DNA from: Paraplanobispora siamensis
GTDB lineage: Bacteria > Actinomycetota > Actinomycetes > Streptosporangiales > Streptosporangiaceae
NCBI RefSeq assembly: GCF_016863175.1
Contig: NZ_BOOJ01000025.1
Coordinates: forward strand, 61,226-125,225
Reading direction: 5' to 3'
DNA: 64,000 bases
Shown: positions 50,915-58,655 of the stretch, one piece after another
Layout: every line of letters begins with the position of its first letter
Numbering within the stretch: the first letter of the stretch is position 1
The notes under the pieces: generated by a model
The model's database searches: none
The model's input: only the letters and a program-made list of their open reading frames with translations
Told to the model about the DNA's origin: nothing
Position numbers and translations under genes: made by a program

Positions 50915-51031
50915 TATCCTGGCCGCATGACTGCCCAGGTGATGATGACCCGCTGACGCGGGTCCGTCATGCCAAGGCCCCGACACCATGGGGCCCCACC
51001 TGGCCGCGGAGCCCCGTTCCCGGAGGTTCCG
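50915..51031 (+). promoter_or_regulatory. Predicted leader region of metG
   Basis: -10-like TATCCT (50915-50920) six bases before the ATG of the leader ORF (50927), which would make the transcript start at that ATG. After the ORF, hairpin GACCCGC-TGAC-GCGGGTC (50947-50964) covers its stop codon, and GGCCCC/GGGGCC (50976-50981 and 50990-50995) follows. No T-run is seen. The -35 is weak. An attenuator is inferred. Confidence 0.5.
50927..50956 (+). CDS. Leaderless Met-containing leader peptide (MTAQVMMTR)
   Basis: ATG ACT GCC CAG GTG ATG ATG ACC CGC TGA. Nine residues, three of them Met, two consecutive, 75 bases ahead of a methionyl-tRNA synthetase gene. It ends inside the hairpin at 50947-50964. 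This is the expected form of an amino-acid-sensing leader. Translation and function are inferred. Confidence 0.5.
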   Translation: MTAQVMMTR

Positions 51032-52534
51032 ATGACCCGGCTCCTGCTGAGCACCACGATTCCCTACGTCAACGGCCGTCCCCACCTCGGCTTCGCCCTG
51101 GAACTGGTCCAGGCCGACGTCCTGGCCCGGCACCACCGGCTGCGCGGCGACGAGGTCCGCCTGCAGACCGGGACCGACGACAACTCGCTGAAGAACGTGC
51201 AGGCGGCCGACGCCGCGGGCGTCGCCGTAGGCGATCTCGTCGACCGCAACGCCGCGGAGTTCGCCCGGCTGGCCGGGCCGCTCTCGCTGCGCTTCGACGA
51301 CTTCCTGCGCACCAGCGCCGACCCCCGCCACCGGGCCGGGGTCGAGCGGTTCTGGCGGGCCTGCGCGCACGATCTCTACCGCAAGCACTACGAGGGCCTG
51401 TACTGCGTCGGCTGCGAGCACTTCTACCAGCCCGGCGAGCGATGTCCCGAGCACGAGGCCCCGCTCCAGCGCGTGTCGGAGGAGAACTGGTTCTTCCGCC
51501 TGTCCCGCCACCAGGAGCGGCTGTACGACCTGATCGCGGGCGGGCGCATCCGGATCGAGCCCGCCGAGCGCCGCAACGAGGTCCTCGCCTTCGTCGCGGG
51601 CGGGCTGACCGACTTCAGCGTCTCCCGGTCGAGGGCCAGGGCGCGCGGCTGGGGCATCCCGGTCCCGGGCGACCCCGACCAGGTGATCTACGTCTGGTGG
51701 GACGCGCTCGGCTACTACCTGACCGCCCTGGAGTACGGGACCGGCGGGCACGACCGCTGGTGGGGGCGGGCCGACCGGCGGGTGCACCTGCTCGGCAAGA
51801 GCGTGCTGCGCTTCCACGCGGTCTACTGGCCGGCGATGCTGCTGTCGGCCCGGGAGGCGCTGCCGACCGACATCCTGGTCCACGACCACCTCACCGTGAA
51901 CGGCCGCAAGATCAGCAAGTCCGGCGGACCGGCTGTGGACCCGCTCGGCCTGGTCGCGGAGTACGGGGTGGACGCGGTCCGGTGGTGGCTCCTGCGCGAC
52001 GTGCCGCGGGTCGGGGACGCCGACTTCACCGTGGAGCGCCTCATCGCCCGGCACGACGACGAACTGGCCAACGGGCTGGGCAACCTCGTCAGCCGGGTGG
52101 CGGGGCTGGTCCACCGCTACCGGGACGGGGTCGTGCCCGCCGTACGGGCCTCGGAGCCGGACTCGGACCGGGTCTCGGAGCCGGACTCGGACCGGGCCTC
52201 GGAGCTGGAGGAGGTACGGCGGCGCGCCCCGGGCGCGGTGGCCGAGGCCCTGGACGCCTTCGACTTCCGCCGGGCCACCGGCGCGGTGTACGAGGTGGTC
52301 GAGGCGGCCAACCGCTACGTGAGCCGGACCAGGCCGTGGCAGCTCGCCCGCGAGGACTCCGCCCGCCTCGACCCGGTCCTCGGCACGCTGGTGGAGACCT
52401 GCCGCGAGGTGGCCGGTCTGCTCACGCCGTTCCTGCCCGACGCCGCGGCCCGCATCGCCGCCCGGTGCGCGGGCCCGGGTGAGCGCCTGCCCGCCCCGGC
52501 TCCGGTCTTCCCACGGCTGGGAGGTGCGGCATAG
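51032..52534 (+). CDS. metG: Methionyl-tRNA synthetase
   Basis: Class I synthetase. HIGH-like motif in IPYVNGRPHLGFALELVQADVLARH, zinc knuckle CVGCEHFY ... CPEH, IYVWWDALGYYLTALEY, the KMSKS equivalent GRKISKSGG (here KISKS), and a helical anticodon domain ending with the ARIAARCAG region. 500 residues: no C-terminal tRNA-binding extension. A Ser-Glu-Pro-Asp repeat (SEPDSDRVSEPDSDRAS) is inserted before the anticodon domain. CGGAGG precedes the ATG. Many actinomycetes have a second MetRS; the Met-leader upstream suggests this copy is regulated by methionine supply. Whether it is the only MetRS is unknown. Confidence 0.92.
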   Translation: MTRLLLSTTIPYVNGRPHLGFALELVQADVLARHHRLRGDEVRLQTGTDDNSLKNVQAADAAGVAVGDLVDRNAAEFARLAGPLSLRFDDFLRTSADPRHRAGVERFWRACAHDLYRKHYEGLYCVGCEHFYQPGERCPEHEAPLQRVSEENWFFRLSRHQERLYDLIAGGRIRIEPAERRNEVLAFVAGGLTDFSVSRSRARARGWGIPVPGDPDQVIYVWWDALGYYLTALEYGTGGHDRWWGRADRRVHLLGKSVLRFHAVYWPAMLLSAREALPTDILVHDHLTVNGRKISKSGGPAVDPLGLVAEYGVDAVRWWLLRDVPRVGDADFTVERLIARHDDELANGLGNLVSRVAGLVHRYRDGVVPAVRASEPDSDRVSEPDSDRASELEEVRRRAPGAVAEALDAFDFRRATGAVYEVVEAANRYVSRTRPWQLAREDSARLDPVLGTLVETCREVAGLLTPFLPDAAARIAARCAGPGERLPAPAPVFPRLGGAA

Positions 52535-52561
52535 CCGGGACGGGCGGGAGAGGTGTTCCGG

Positions 52562-53896
52562 TCAGTCCTGGTAGGTGGCGTTGTAGAGCTTCCACAGGTC
52601 CTCGGGCGTGAGCTCCAGGCCGCTGTCGTCGGCCGCGGCCTGGACGACGCGGGAGAAACCGGCCCGCCGCTCCTCGGGCAGCTCCAGCCCGTAGTGCTCG
52701 CGGAGCAGGTAGGCCACGCCGCCCTTGCCCGACTGGCTGTTGACCCGGATCACCGCCTCGTAGGTACGGCCCACGTCGGCGGGGTCGATCGGCAGGTACG
52801 GCACGGACCAGTGGGCGTCCTCGCCCGCGCGGACCAGGCCCTTGCCGATGGCGTCCTGGTGGGTGCCGGAGAAGGCGGTGTAGACGAGCTCGCCACCGTA
52901 CGGATGGCGGGGATGGACCGGCAGCCGGATGCACTCCTCCACGGTGCGGCGGACCCGGTCGATGTCGGAGAAGTCGAGCATCGGGTCCACACCCTGGGAG
53001 TACAGGTTCAGGGCGAGGGTGACCAGGTCGACGTTGCCGGTGCGCTCGCCGTTGCCGAACAGGCAGCCCTCCACCCGCTGGGCGCCTGCGAGCATGGCCA
53101 GCTCGGCGCAGGCCACCCCGGTCCCGCGGTCGTTGTGCGGGTGGACCGAGAGCACGACGGACCCGCGCCGCTCCAGATGGTGGTGCATGTACTCGATCTG
53201 GTCGGCGTAGACGTTCGGGGAACCGATCTCCACGGTGGCGGGCAGGTTATGGATCACCGGCCGGTCGGGGGAGGCGTCCCAGAGCTCGGTGAGGCCGTTG
53301 CAGATCTCCAGCGCGAAGTCCGGCTCGGTCATGTTGAACACCTCCGGCGAGAACTCGAACCGGGTGCCCTCACCCGCCAGCCGGGCCATGCGCGCGGCGG
53401 CCTGCCTGACCATGGCGTGCACCTCCGCCCGCCCCCGGCCGAGGACCACCTCGCGCCAGACCGGGGCGGTCGGGGTGTAGAGGTGGACGATCGTCTTCGG
53501 CAGGCCCTCGATGGCGGCGAAGGTCTGGTCGATCAGGTCGTCCCGGGCGCCGGTGAGCACCGAGACGGTCACGTCGTCGGGCACCGCGCCGGTGGCGGCC
53601 AGGTGCCGGACGAAATCGAAGTCGGTACGGCTCGCCGCGGGGAAACCGGCCACGATCTCCTTGAACCCCAGCTCGACCAGCAGGTCGAACATGCGGCGCT
53701 TGCGCGGGGTGTCCATCGGCTCGGCCAGCGCCTGGTTTCCGTCGCGCAGGTCCTCGGAGACCCAGAGCGGGGCCTGCGTGAGCCTGCGGGCCGGCCAGGT
53801 GCGGTCGGTCAGAGCGATCTCGACCCGCTCGTGGGCGGGCAAGTACTTCCGGTACGGCATGCCGCTGGGGCGTTGCGGATTCACCGGCGTGTCCAT
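52562..53896 (-). CDS. leuA: 2-isopropylmalate synthase lacking the regulatory domain
   Basis: Condenses acetyl-CoA with 2-ketoisovalerate in leucine synthesis. Catalytic barrel: [19 protein letters not shown] (metal Asp), [50 protein letters not shown] (metal His pair) and [26 protein letters not shown]. After the accessory subdomain ([23 protein letters not shown]) the chain ends at about residue 444. Other actinomycete LeuA proteins run to about 570-640 residues with a leucine-binding C-terminal domain; that is absent here. So it may be a feedback-insensitive isozyme. ATG with AAAGGA ahead. Divergent from a FadR-type regulator. Confidence 0.88.
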   Translation of the reverse strand: MDTPVNPQRPSGMPYRKYLPAHERVEIALTDRTWPARRLTQAPLWVSEDLRDGNQALAEPMDTPRKRRMFDLLVELGFKEIVAGFPAASRTDFDFVRHLAATGAVPDDVTVSVLTGARDDLIDQTFAAIEGLPKTIVHLYTPTAPVWREVVLGRGRAEVHAMVRQAAARMARLAGEGTRFEFSPEVFNMTEPDFALEICNGLTELWDASPDRPVIHNLPATVEIGSPNVYADQIEYMHHHLERRGSVVLSVHPHNDRGTGVACAELAMLAGAQRVEGCLFGNGERTGNVDLVTLALNLYSQGVDPMLDFSDIDRVRRTVEECIRLPVHPRHPYGGELVYTAFSGTHQDAIGKGLVRAGEDAHWSVPYLPIDPADVGRTYEAVIRVNSQSGKGGVAYLLREHYGLELPEERRAGFSRVVQAAADDSGLELTPEDLWKLYNATYQD

Positions 53897-54035
53897 CAGG
53901 GCTGTCCTTTCGGCGGTCGGAGGGAGGGACCGGCAGCACGGCACCCGCGGCGGGGCGCCGGTCGGATCAGACCCCGCCGCGGCAGCCGAGAAGACCGCGG
54001 AGTGACATGGCGGTATGCTAAGCACACCTCAGCTC

Positions 54036-54050
54036 CTCAGACAACCTGAG
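54036..54050. promoter_or_regulatory. Inverted repeat in leuA/GntR divergent promoter
   Basis: CTCAG-ACAAC-CTGAG, perfect five-bp arms, with a further CCTCAG copy at 54026; lies ten bases before the GntR start. Possible autoregulatory operator. Confidence 0.4.
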
Positions 54051-54059
54051 AGGTAGAAA

Positions 54060-54767
54060 ATGGCGCTAGGCGCTCTCCGTCCCAGCTCGCTGGTCGACCA
54101 GGCCGCCCGCCGCCTGCGCGAGCAGATCACCTCGGGGGAGTGGCCGGTCGGCACCAAGCTGCCCGGCGAGACGACCCTGGCCAAGACCCTCGGCGTGGGC
54201 CGCTCCACCGTGCGCGAGGCCGTCCGCGCCCTGGCGGGTGCGGGGCTGGTGCAGGCCAGGCAGGGCTCGGGAGTCTTCGTCGTCGCCACCGAGCCCGTGG
54301 AGGACTGGCCCGCCCGGCTCCGCCGCGCCGCCGTCGTCCACGTCTACGAGGTGCGCACGCTCGTCGAGGTGCAGGCCGCCCGCCTGGCCGCGGAACGCAG
54401 GACCGAGGCCGACGTCGCCGCCCTCCACGAGGCGCTGGCCGCCCGCCGCACCGCCGCCGCGGGCGACGACGCCGCCTTCGTCGACGCCGACATCGCCCTG
54501 CACGCCGCGGTCGTGGCGGCCGCGCACAACCCCGTGCTCACCGACCTGTTCGCAGAGTTCGTCCCCGCCCTCCGGCAGGGACTGATCGACCTGGTGGACC
54601 TGCTCGGCCTGCGGCACCACGACGGCAATCCCGGCGACGACAGCCATGCCGCCCTGGTCGGGGCCGTGGAGAAGGGAGACGCCGAGGCGGCCTGCCGTAC
54701 CCTTCAGGACGAACTGGACCACACCCTGGCGCTCCTGCGCGAGGCGGCGCGGAACGCCGGGGCGTGA
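54060..54767 (+). CDS. FadR/GntR-family transcriptional regulator
   Basis: GntR-type regulator with FCD domain. HTH: SLVDQAARRLREQITSGEWPVG, ETTLAKTLGVGRSTVREAVRALAG, wing LVQARQGSGVFVV. The FCD region has ADIALHAAVVAAAHNPVLTDL and DSHAALVGAVEKGDAEAACRTL with metal-ligand His. 235 residues. It is divergent from leuA, with an inverted repeat between, so it may control leuA, or both, in response to a small organic acid. Confidence 0.9.
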   Translation: MALGALRPSSLVDQAARRLREQITSGEWPVGTKLPGETTLAKTLGVGRSTVREAVRALAGAGLVQARQGSGVFVVATEPVEDWPARLRRAAVVHVYEVRTLVEVQAARLAAERRTEADVAALHEALAARRTAAAGDDAAFVDADIALHAAVVAAAHNPVLTDLFAEFVPALRQGLIDLVDLLGLRHHDGNPGDDSHAALVGAVEKGDAEAACRTLQDELDHTLALLREAARNAGA

Positions 54768-54831
54768 GCCGGAGCGGGCGGTGGTAGCCGGAACCGGCCT
54801 GAGGTGTGGGCCCAGGCGGCGCGCTCCGGCC

Positions 54832-54978
54832 GCCGGTGACCTGGACGGCCGGGACCTCAGGTGAGGCGGCGGGCGCTGAGGGCCGGTGATCGCAGTGGCT
54901 GGCGTCTCGGGTGAGGCGGGTGCTGAGGGCCGGTGACCTGAGCGGCCGGGACCTCAGGCCAGGCGGCGGGCTCCGGCG
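54832..54978. repeat. Three imperfect tandem repeats of about 47-50 bases
   Basis: Copies begin GCCGGTGA at 54832, 54882 and 54929, with a common stretch GGTGAGGCGG/AGGCGG near their end; the last copy runs into the 3' end of galK. Identity between copies 1 and 3 is high and copy 2 is degenerate. Between two converging genes. Confidence 0.7.
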
Positions 54979-56072
54979 GCCGGGGTCGCCGGATAGATCT
55001 CCGGAGCGGCCCAGCCGCGCTCGGCGTAGGCCGACGTCACCGCCTGCCGTACGGACTCCACCTTGTCGTCGGCGACCAGCGCGATGGCCGAGCCGCCGAA
55101 CCCGCCCCCGGTCATCCGCGCGCCCCTGGCGCCGCCGCGGACGGCCGACTCCACGGCCACGTCCAGTTCCGCGCACGACACCTCGAACTGGTCGCGCAGC
55201 GACAGGTGGGAGGCGTTCAGCAACGCCCCGATCTCCCGGACGGCTCCGGCGCGCAGCAGTCCGATGAGCGCCTCCACCCGGTGGTTCTCGGTCACCACGT
55301 GCTGCACGCGCTTGCGCTCGTCCCCGGTCAGCTTCGCCAGCGCCCCCGCCAGATCGGTGACGTCGCGCAGCGCGTCCACGCCCAGGCGCTTGGCGGCGTT
55401 CTCGCAGTCCTCGCGCCGCCTGGCGTACTGTCCGTCGGCGAGTTCGTGATGGACCCCGGTGTTGATGATCAACAGCTGGAGGCCCTCCGCCGCCAGGTCG
55501 AAGGGAATGGCCCTGCCCGCCAGGCTCCGGCAGTCCAGGAACAGGGCCTTGCCCTCCTCGCCCAGCGCCGACGCCGCCTGGTCCATGATCCCGCACGGCA
55601 TCCCGACGAAGTCGTTCTCCGCCTTCTGGGCCAGCAGCGCGATCTCCATCTTGGCGAGGCCCAGGCCGTACAGCTCGTTGAGGGCGGTGCCGACCACCAC
55701 CTCCAGCGCGGCGCTCGACGACAGCCCCGCCCCCTGCGGCACGTCCCCGTCGACCACGATGTCCGCCCCCCGCACCGGATGCCCGGCCGCCCGCAGCGCC
55801 CAGACCACCCCCACGACGTACCGGGACCAGCCCTCGGCGCGGTCGAGATCGTCTACGGTCACCGGCTCGCCGGCCTGGAGCGAGCGCACCCGCACGACCC
55901 CGTCCTCCCGCCGCGAGACCGCCGCGGTGACCCCCCACGGCACGGCGAACGGCAGCACGAACCCGTCGTTGTAGTCCGTGTGCTCCCCGATCAGGTTCAC
56001 CCGCCCGGGCGCGTGCCACACCCCCGGCGGCTCGGCCCCGAACGACTCACGGAAAGCGTCAACAACGCGCAT
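54954..56072 (-). CDS. galK: Galactokinase
   Basis: GHMP-family kinase converting galactose to galactose 1-phosphate. Signature: GRVNLIGEHTDYNDGFVLP, ATP loop GAGLSSSAALEVVVGTA, GIMDQAASALG and GGARGARMTGGGFGGSAIAL. 372 residues. GAGGAG precedes the ATG (MRVVDAF). No galT or galE is adjacent. Start beyond is unsupported. Its downstream (left) end overlaps tandem repeats. Confidence 0.94.
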   Translation of the reverse strand: MRVVDAFRESFGAEPPGVWHAPGRVNLIGEHTDYNDGFVLPFAVPWGVTAAVSRREDGVVRVRSLQAGEPVTVDDLDRAEGWSRYVVGVVWALRAAGHPVRGADIVVDGDVPQGAGLSSSAALEVVVGTALNELYGLGLAKMEIALLAQKAENDFVGMPCGIMDQAASALGEEGKALFLDCRSLAGRAIPFDLAAEGLQLLIINTGVHHELADGQYARRREDCENAAKRLGVDALRDVTDLAGALAKLTGDERKRVQHVVTENHRVEALIGLLRAGAVREIGALLNASHLSLRDQFEVSCAELDVAVESAVRGGARGARMTGGGFGGSAIALVADDKVESVRQAVTSAYAERGWAAPEIYPATPAAGARRLA

Positions 56073-56222
56073 GATCCAACACTCCTCAACATCGTCTCCC
56101 CGTACCATAGCGACCCCCGCACCCCCCGCCACCGGGCGAAGGTCACATCTTGGCCCCGTCCGCCCGCCGGATGTGCGAACGGGGCGCACCTTTGGTTGAA
56201 TGCGTCGGTACGGCTTGCGCGA

Positions 56223-56296
56223 GGGGCGGTAGCTCAGCCGGTTAGAGCAGGGGACTCATAATCCCTGGGTCGCGGGTTCGAGTCCCGCCCGCCCTA
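56223..56296 (+). tRNA. tRNA-Met elongator (CAT)
   Basis: Cloverleaf: acceptor GGGGCGG pairs with CCGCCCT (first pair G-U), D-arm GCTC...GAGC, anticodon loop CTCATAA (CAT at 56257-56259), T-arm GCGGG TTCGAGT CCCGC; discriminator A. ACTCATAAT context is that of elongator tRNA-Met rather than initiator or tRNA-Ile2. The 3' half faces a phage-type integrase stub and is the likely integration site. Confidence 0.93.
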
Positions 56297-56426
56297 CCCT
56301 CCACGGCCTCGACAAGAGTGCCTCCGACCTGGGTATTCGTCTTCTGGTGATCTTTCGTCGTGTCCGACGATGTACGGCTGTCGTCGGACCGCTGCGACTT
56401 TCTCTTCCCGATGCCTTCCCACGGGA

Positions 56427-56606
56427 TCATGCCTTTTCCGGCGCCTTGGAGATCCGACGTCGGGTGGCCTCGTCCTGATCTACGATGCGCTTGGCATAGA
56501 TCCGTAGGAGAGCGTCCACGCTGCGGCCGGCCCACTGGGCAACTCTGCGGCGCGGAGACCCCGGAGTTGCGTCAGGTCGACACAGGTGTGTTGTGAGTCG
56601 TAGACC
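56427..56606 (-). pseudogene. C-terminal stub of a tyrosine integrase (copy 1)
   Basis: The last 55-60 residues of a tyrosine recombinase: RVAQWAGRSVDALLRIYAKR carries the catalytic Tyr, then IVDQDEATRRRISKAPEKA closes. The catalytic Arg/Lys core, needed for function, is absent. It is 130 bases from the tRNA-Met 3' end, where such elements integrate. Confidence 0.7.
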
Positions 56607-56654
56607 TACCATCGGAAATCTCAAGTGTGATTGTGAAATAGTAGGTCGGTAAGT

Positions 56655-56744
56655 GTCCTCCCCACGCCCGTGGGGGTGAGCCGTCGGGTTACACGCTGTA
56701 CGGTGTGCTCCCGCCGTCCTCCCCACGCTCGTGGGGGTGAGCCG
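56655..56744 (+). CRISPR. Small CRISPR array, two repeats (type I-E-like), left half
   Basis: Two 29-base repeats (56655-56683 and 56716-56744), beginning GTCCTCCCCACG and ending GTGGGGGTGAGCCG, differing at one base (C/T at position 14). They are separated by a 32-base spacer; this 29/32 geometry is that of subtype I-E. Then 32 bases (56745-56776) could be a second spacer but no third repeat follows. No cas genes are in the window. Confidence 0.85.
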
Positions 56745-56812
56745 GCCACCATCAGCCGCCAGTACTACGACTCGAGCTCGAGTCGCCGCTTGGGTCCGCG
56801 AACAGCCATCAA

Positions 56813-56856
56813 CACGCCCATCATGATCAGGTGTGTTGCGACAAACACTAGAACCC
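56813..56856. repeat. 44-base inverted repeat, left arm
   Basis: Reverse complement of 58439-58482 with only two mismatches. Core includes TGTGTTGCGACAAACACTAG. It stands between the left CRISPR array and the phosphotransferase remnant. Confidence 0.9.
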
Positions 56857-56895
56857 GCGGAACCGTGAGGGGTCAGCTTTGGGGGCCCGTTGACA

Positions 56896-56936
56896 CAAGG
56901 GGACGGCCTGCAAAACCTCGCTCCGGGACGCTCGCC
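56896..56936. repeat. 41-base direct repeat, left copy
   Basis: 38 of 41 bases equal 58719-58759, including CCTCGCTCCGGGACGCTCGC. On the right it lies next to an integrase C-terminus (copy 2). It joins directly to the phosphotransferase remnant. Confidence 0.85.
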
Positions 56937-57243
56937 GGCCCATTATGACCAGCGACAAGAGGCGCTTGCCGTACTCGATGACCTCAGCGCCGACGACCTT
57001 TCCGGCCTCTGCCACGGCGACGCCTCCACCGGAAACCTTCTGCTGGCCGCCGACGACCGCATGCTGATGATCGATCCTCGCGGAATGCGCGGCGAGGCCA
57101 CCTATGACGTGGCGGTCGTCGCGCTCAAGGCCACCCGATGGCTGCCGGCGGTGGACACCGTGGCGATCCTGGCGGACATGGTGGGAGTCGACCGGGAGCG
57201 AGTCCAGGCCTGGATCACTGTTGCCGATGCCGCCCGGGTGTAG
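56937..57243 (+). pseudogene. 5'-truncated aminoglycoside phosphotransferase-like gene
   Basis: C-terminal fragment of an APH-type kinase: LCHGDASTGNLLLAADD has the catalytic HGDxxxxN, and MLMIDPRGMRGEATYDVAV holds the DFG-equivalent IDP. The remaining helical end is intact to a stop at 57243. The ATP-binding N-lobe is gone; the fragment is fused to the 41-base repeat. Resistance kinases of this family are frequent on mobile DNA. Confidence 0.7.
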
Positions 57244-57368
57244 CCATCCGGCGGACGCAACGGGTGGGCGAGCGTCGCGAACTGCTCAGGCGCGCCGATC
57301 TCCAGAGCATCCTCAGGAGGCGGCAAGCAGGAAGGCCGATCACGCATACCGAAGGCGTCTAAACGTCT

Positions 57369-57398
57369 TTGACGTTTTCATGAGGGCAGTGCTCTACT
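57369..57398 (+). promoter_or_regulatory. Promoter of the S41 peptidase gene
   Basis: TTGACG (57369-57374) and TCTACT (57393-57398) with 18 bases between. The predicted start is about at the GTG of the gene, so its transcript may be leaderless. Confidence 0.5.
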
Positions 57399-57405
57399 GC
57401 CTGCC

Positions 57406-58311
57406 GTGACGACTGTGACGAATCTTCAGCCTGCCCCTGTGATCGACGAGACAGCCCGACTGCTGACCGAGCACTACGTTTTTCCCGAGATCGCCGGGCA
57501 GCTCGCCGACCTGCTGAAACGACGCCTCGCCGAGGGCGCTTACGACGTCGACGGGGCCGAGGAACTCGCCCGTCTGGTCACCGCGGACCTGCAGTCCGTC
57601 AACGAGGACAAACACCTGAGACTCAAGCACCACGCCGACCCGGTGTCCCCCGAGCAGGGCGCGGCGACCCTGGAGTCCATCCGCCGAGACTTCGACACCT
57701 CGCTGGGCGGTGCGCCCCGGGTGGAGCTGCTCGACGGAGGAGTCGCCGTGGTGGAGCTGGCGCCGATGCTGTTTCCGCTGCCGTGGGCCGCCGAACCGCT
57801 GAGCGCCGCGCTCACCTTGGCCTCCCGCGCCCGGGCGCTGATCGTGGACCTTCGCAACAACCGGGGCGGCGACCCGGACACCGTCGCCTTCGTCTGCAGT
57901 TACCTGCTGGACGAGCGCACCCACCTCAACACCATGTACTGGCGCAGCGGCGAGCGCCGCGAGCAGTCCTGGAGCCTGCCGCATGTTCCCGGCGCGCGTT
58001 TCGGCGGCAGCAAACCGTTGTACGTGCTGTCCAGTGCCAGCACTTTCTCCGCCGCTGAGGAACTGGCCTACGACCTGCAGCAGCTCGGCCGCGCCGTCAT
58101 CGTCGGCGAGCCCACCCGCGGCGGCGCACACCCGTGCAAGGGCTGGACGGTGCACCCCCACCTGGAAGCCACCGTCCCCACCGGCCGCGCCATCAACCCC
58201 GTCTCCGGCACGAACTGGGAGGGCACCGGTGTGCAGCCGGACGTCCCGTGCGCAGCCGCGGGATCCCTCGACCAGGCACACGCACTCGCCCTCGCCCGAC
58301 TGGCAGGCTGA
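57406..58311 (+). CDS. S41-family (tail-specific/IRBP-like) peptidase
   Basis: Serine peptidase-fold protein of 301 residues. It has the family order: a short helical N-terminus (PVIDETARLLTEHYVFPEIA), then ARALIVDLRNNRGGDPDTVAF (the RxNxGG core), GSKPLYVLSSASTFSAAEEL with the probable nucleophile Ser, and VIVGEPTRGGAHPCKGW. The general-base Lys of Ctp proteases is not evident (GEPTRGG). No signal peptide or PDZ domain is seen. Relatives are annotated as S41 or interphotoreceptor retinoid-binding-like proteins in actinomycetes. GTG start, likely leaderless. It is the only intact gene within the repeat-bordered island. Confidence 0.85.
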   Translation: MTTVTNLQPAPVIDETARLLTEHYVFPEIAGQLADLLKRRLAEGAYDVDGAEELARLVTADLQSVNEDKHLRLKHHADPVSPEQGAATLESIRRDFDTSLGGAPRVELLDGGVAVVELAPMLFPLPWAAEPLSAALTLASRARALIVDLRNNRGGDPDTVAFVCSYLLDERTHLNTMYWRSGERREQSWSLPHVPGARFGGSKPLYVLSSASTFSAAEELAYDLQQLGRAVIVGEPTRGGAHPCKGWTVHPHLEATVPTGRAINPVSGTNWEGTGVQPDVPCAAAGSLDQAHALALARLAG

Positions 58312-58381
58312 GGCAGTCGGGTTCATCGGCAGCGTGGTATCGAACGTCGTTCGCGATCAAGGCGATTGGAGCTCCGGGCCT

Positions 58382-58409
58382 GGTACCGGACCGCGCTGAG
58401 GCCGGTACC
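58382..58409 (+). terminator. Hairpin after the S41 gene
   Basis: GGTACCGG with CCGGTACC, eight-bp stem, 12-base loop. Confidence 0.6.
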
Positions 58410-58438
58410 GGGCTCATGCTTCAAACCAGGCACCCCTC

Positions 58439-58482
58439 GGATTCTAGTGTTTGTCGCAACACACCTGATCATGATGGACGTG
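58439..58482. repeat. 44-base inverted repeat, right arm
   Basis: Partner of 56813-56856. Its outer end runs straight into a partial CRISPR repeat (58477-58490). Confidence 0.9.
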
Positions 58483-58609
58483 GGGAGGACAGGCACACAC
58501 GCACCAGATCGGATCTGAGCAGCGGCTCACCCCACGGGCGTGGGGAGGACGGTGGGGACACGCGAGGCGACGTATTCGGCGACGGCTCACCCCCACGCGG
58601 GGAGGGGCC
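58477..58609 (-). CRISPR. Small CRISPR array, right half, reverse orientation
   Basis: On the minus strand: a partial repeat (58477-58490, starting GTCCTCCCCACGTC), a 32-base spacer (58491-58522), a repeat of 28 bases with one base lost (58523-58550), another 32-base spacer (58551-58582), then a degenerate repeat (58583-58609). Same consensus as the left array, opposite direction. Spacer lengths are exactly those of I-E. Confidence 0.8.
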
Positions 58610-58655
58610 GAGTTGCCTCAGAGACAAGAGGTCTTCCGGTTTGTGCAGACATAGA

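Noticed and set aside
50976..50995. Intrinsic terminator before metG
   Set aside because: Stem is only six bp and lacks a T-run; it may still be part of an attenuator, so only the leader region is listed.
56223..56296. tRNA-Ile2 (CAT, lysidine-modified)
   Set aside because: Loop CTCATAA with GGGGA stem fits elongator tRNA-Met better; final call needs TFAM-type scoring.
56745..56804. Third full CRISPR repeat in the left array
   Set aside because: At the expected place (56777) the sequence does not match; only a weak 11/15 resemblance is seen at 56805-56819.
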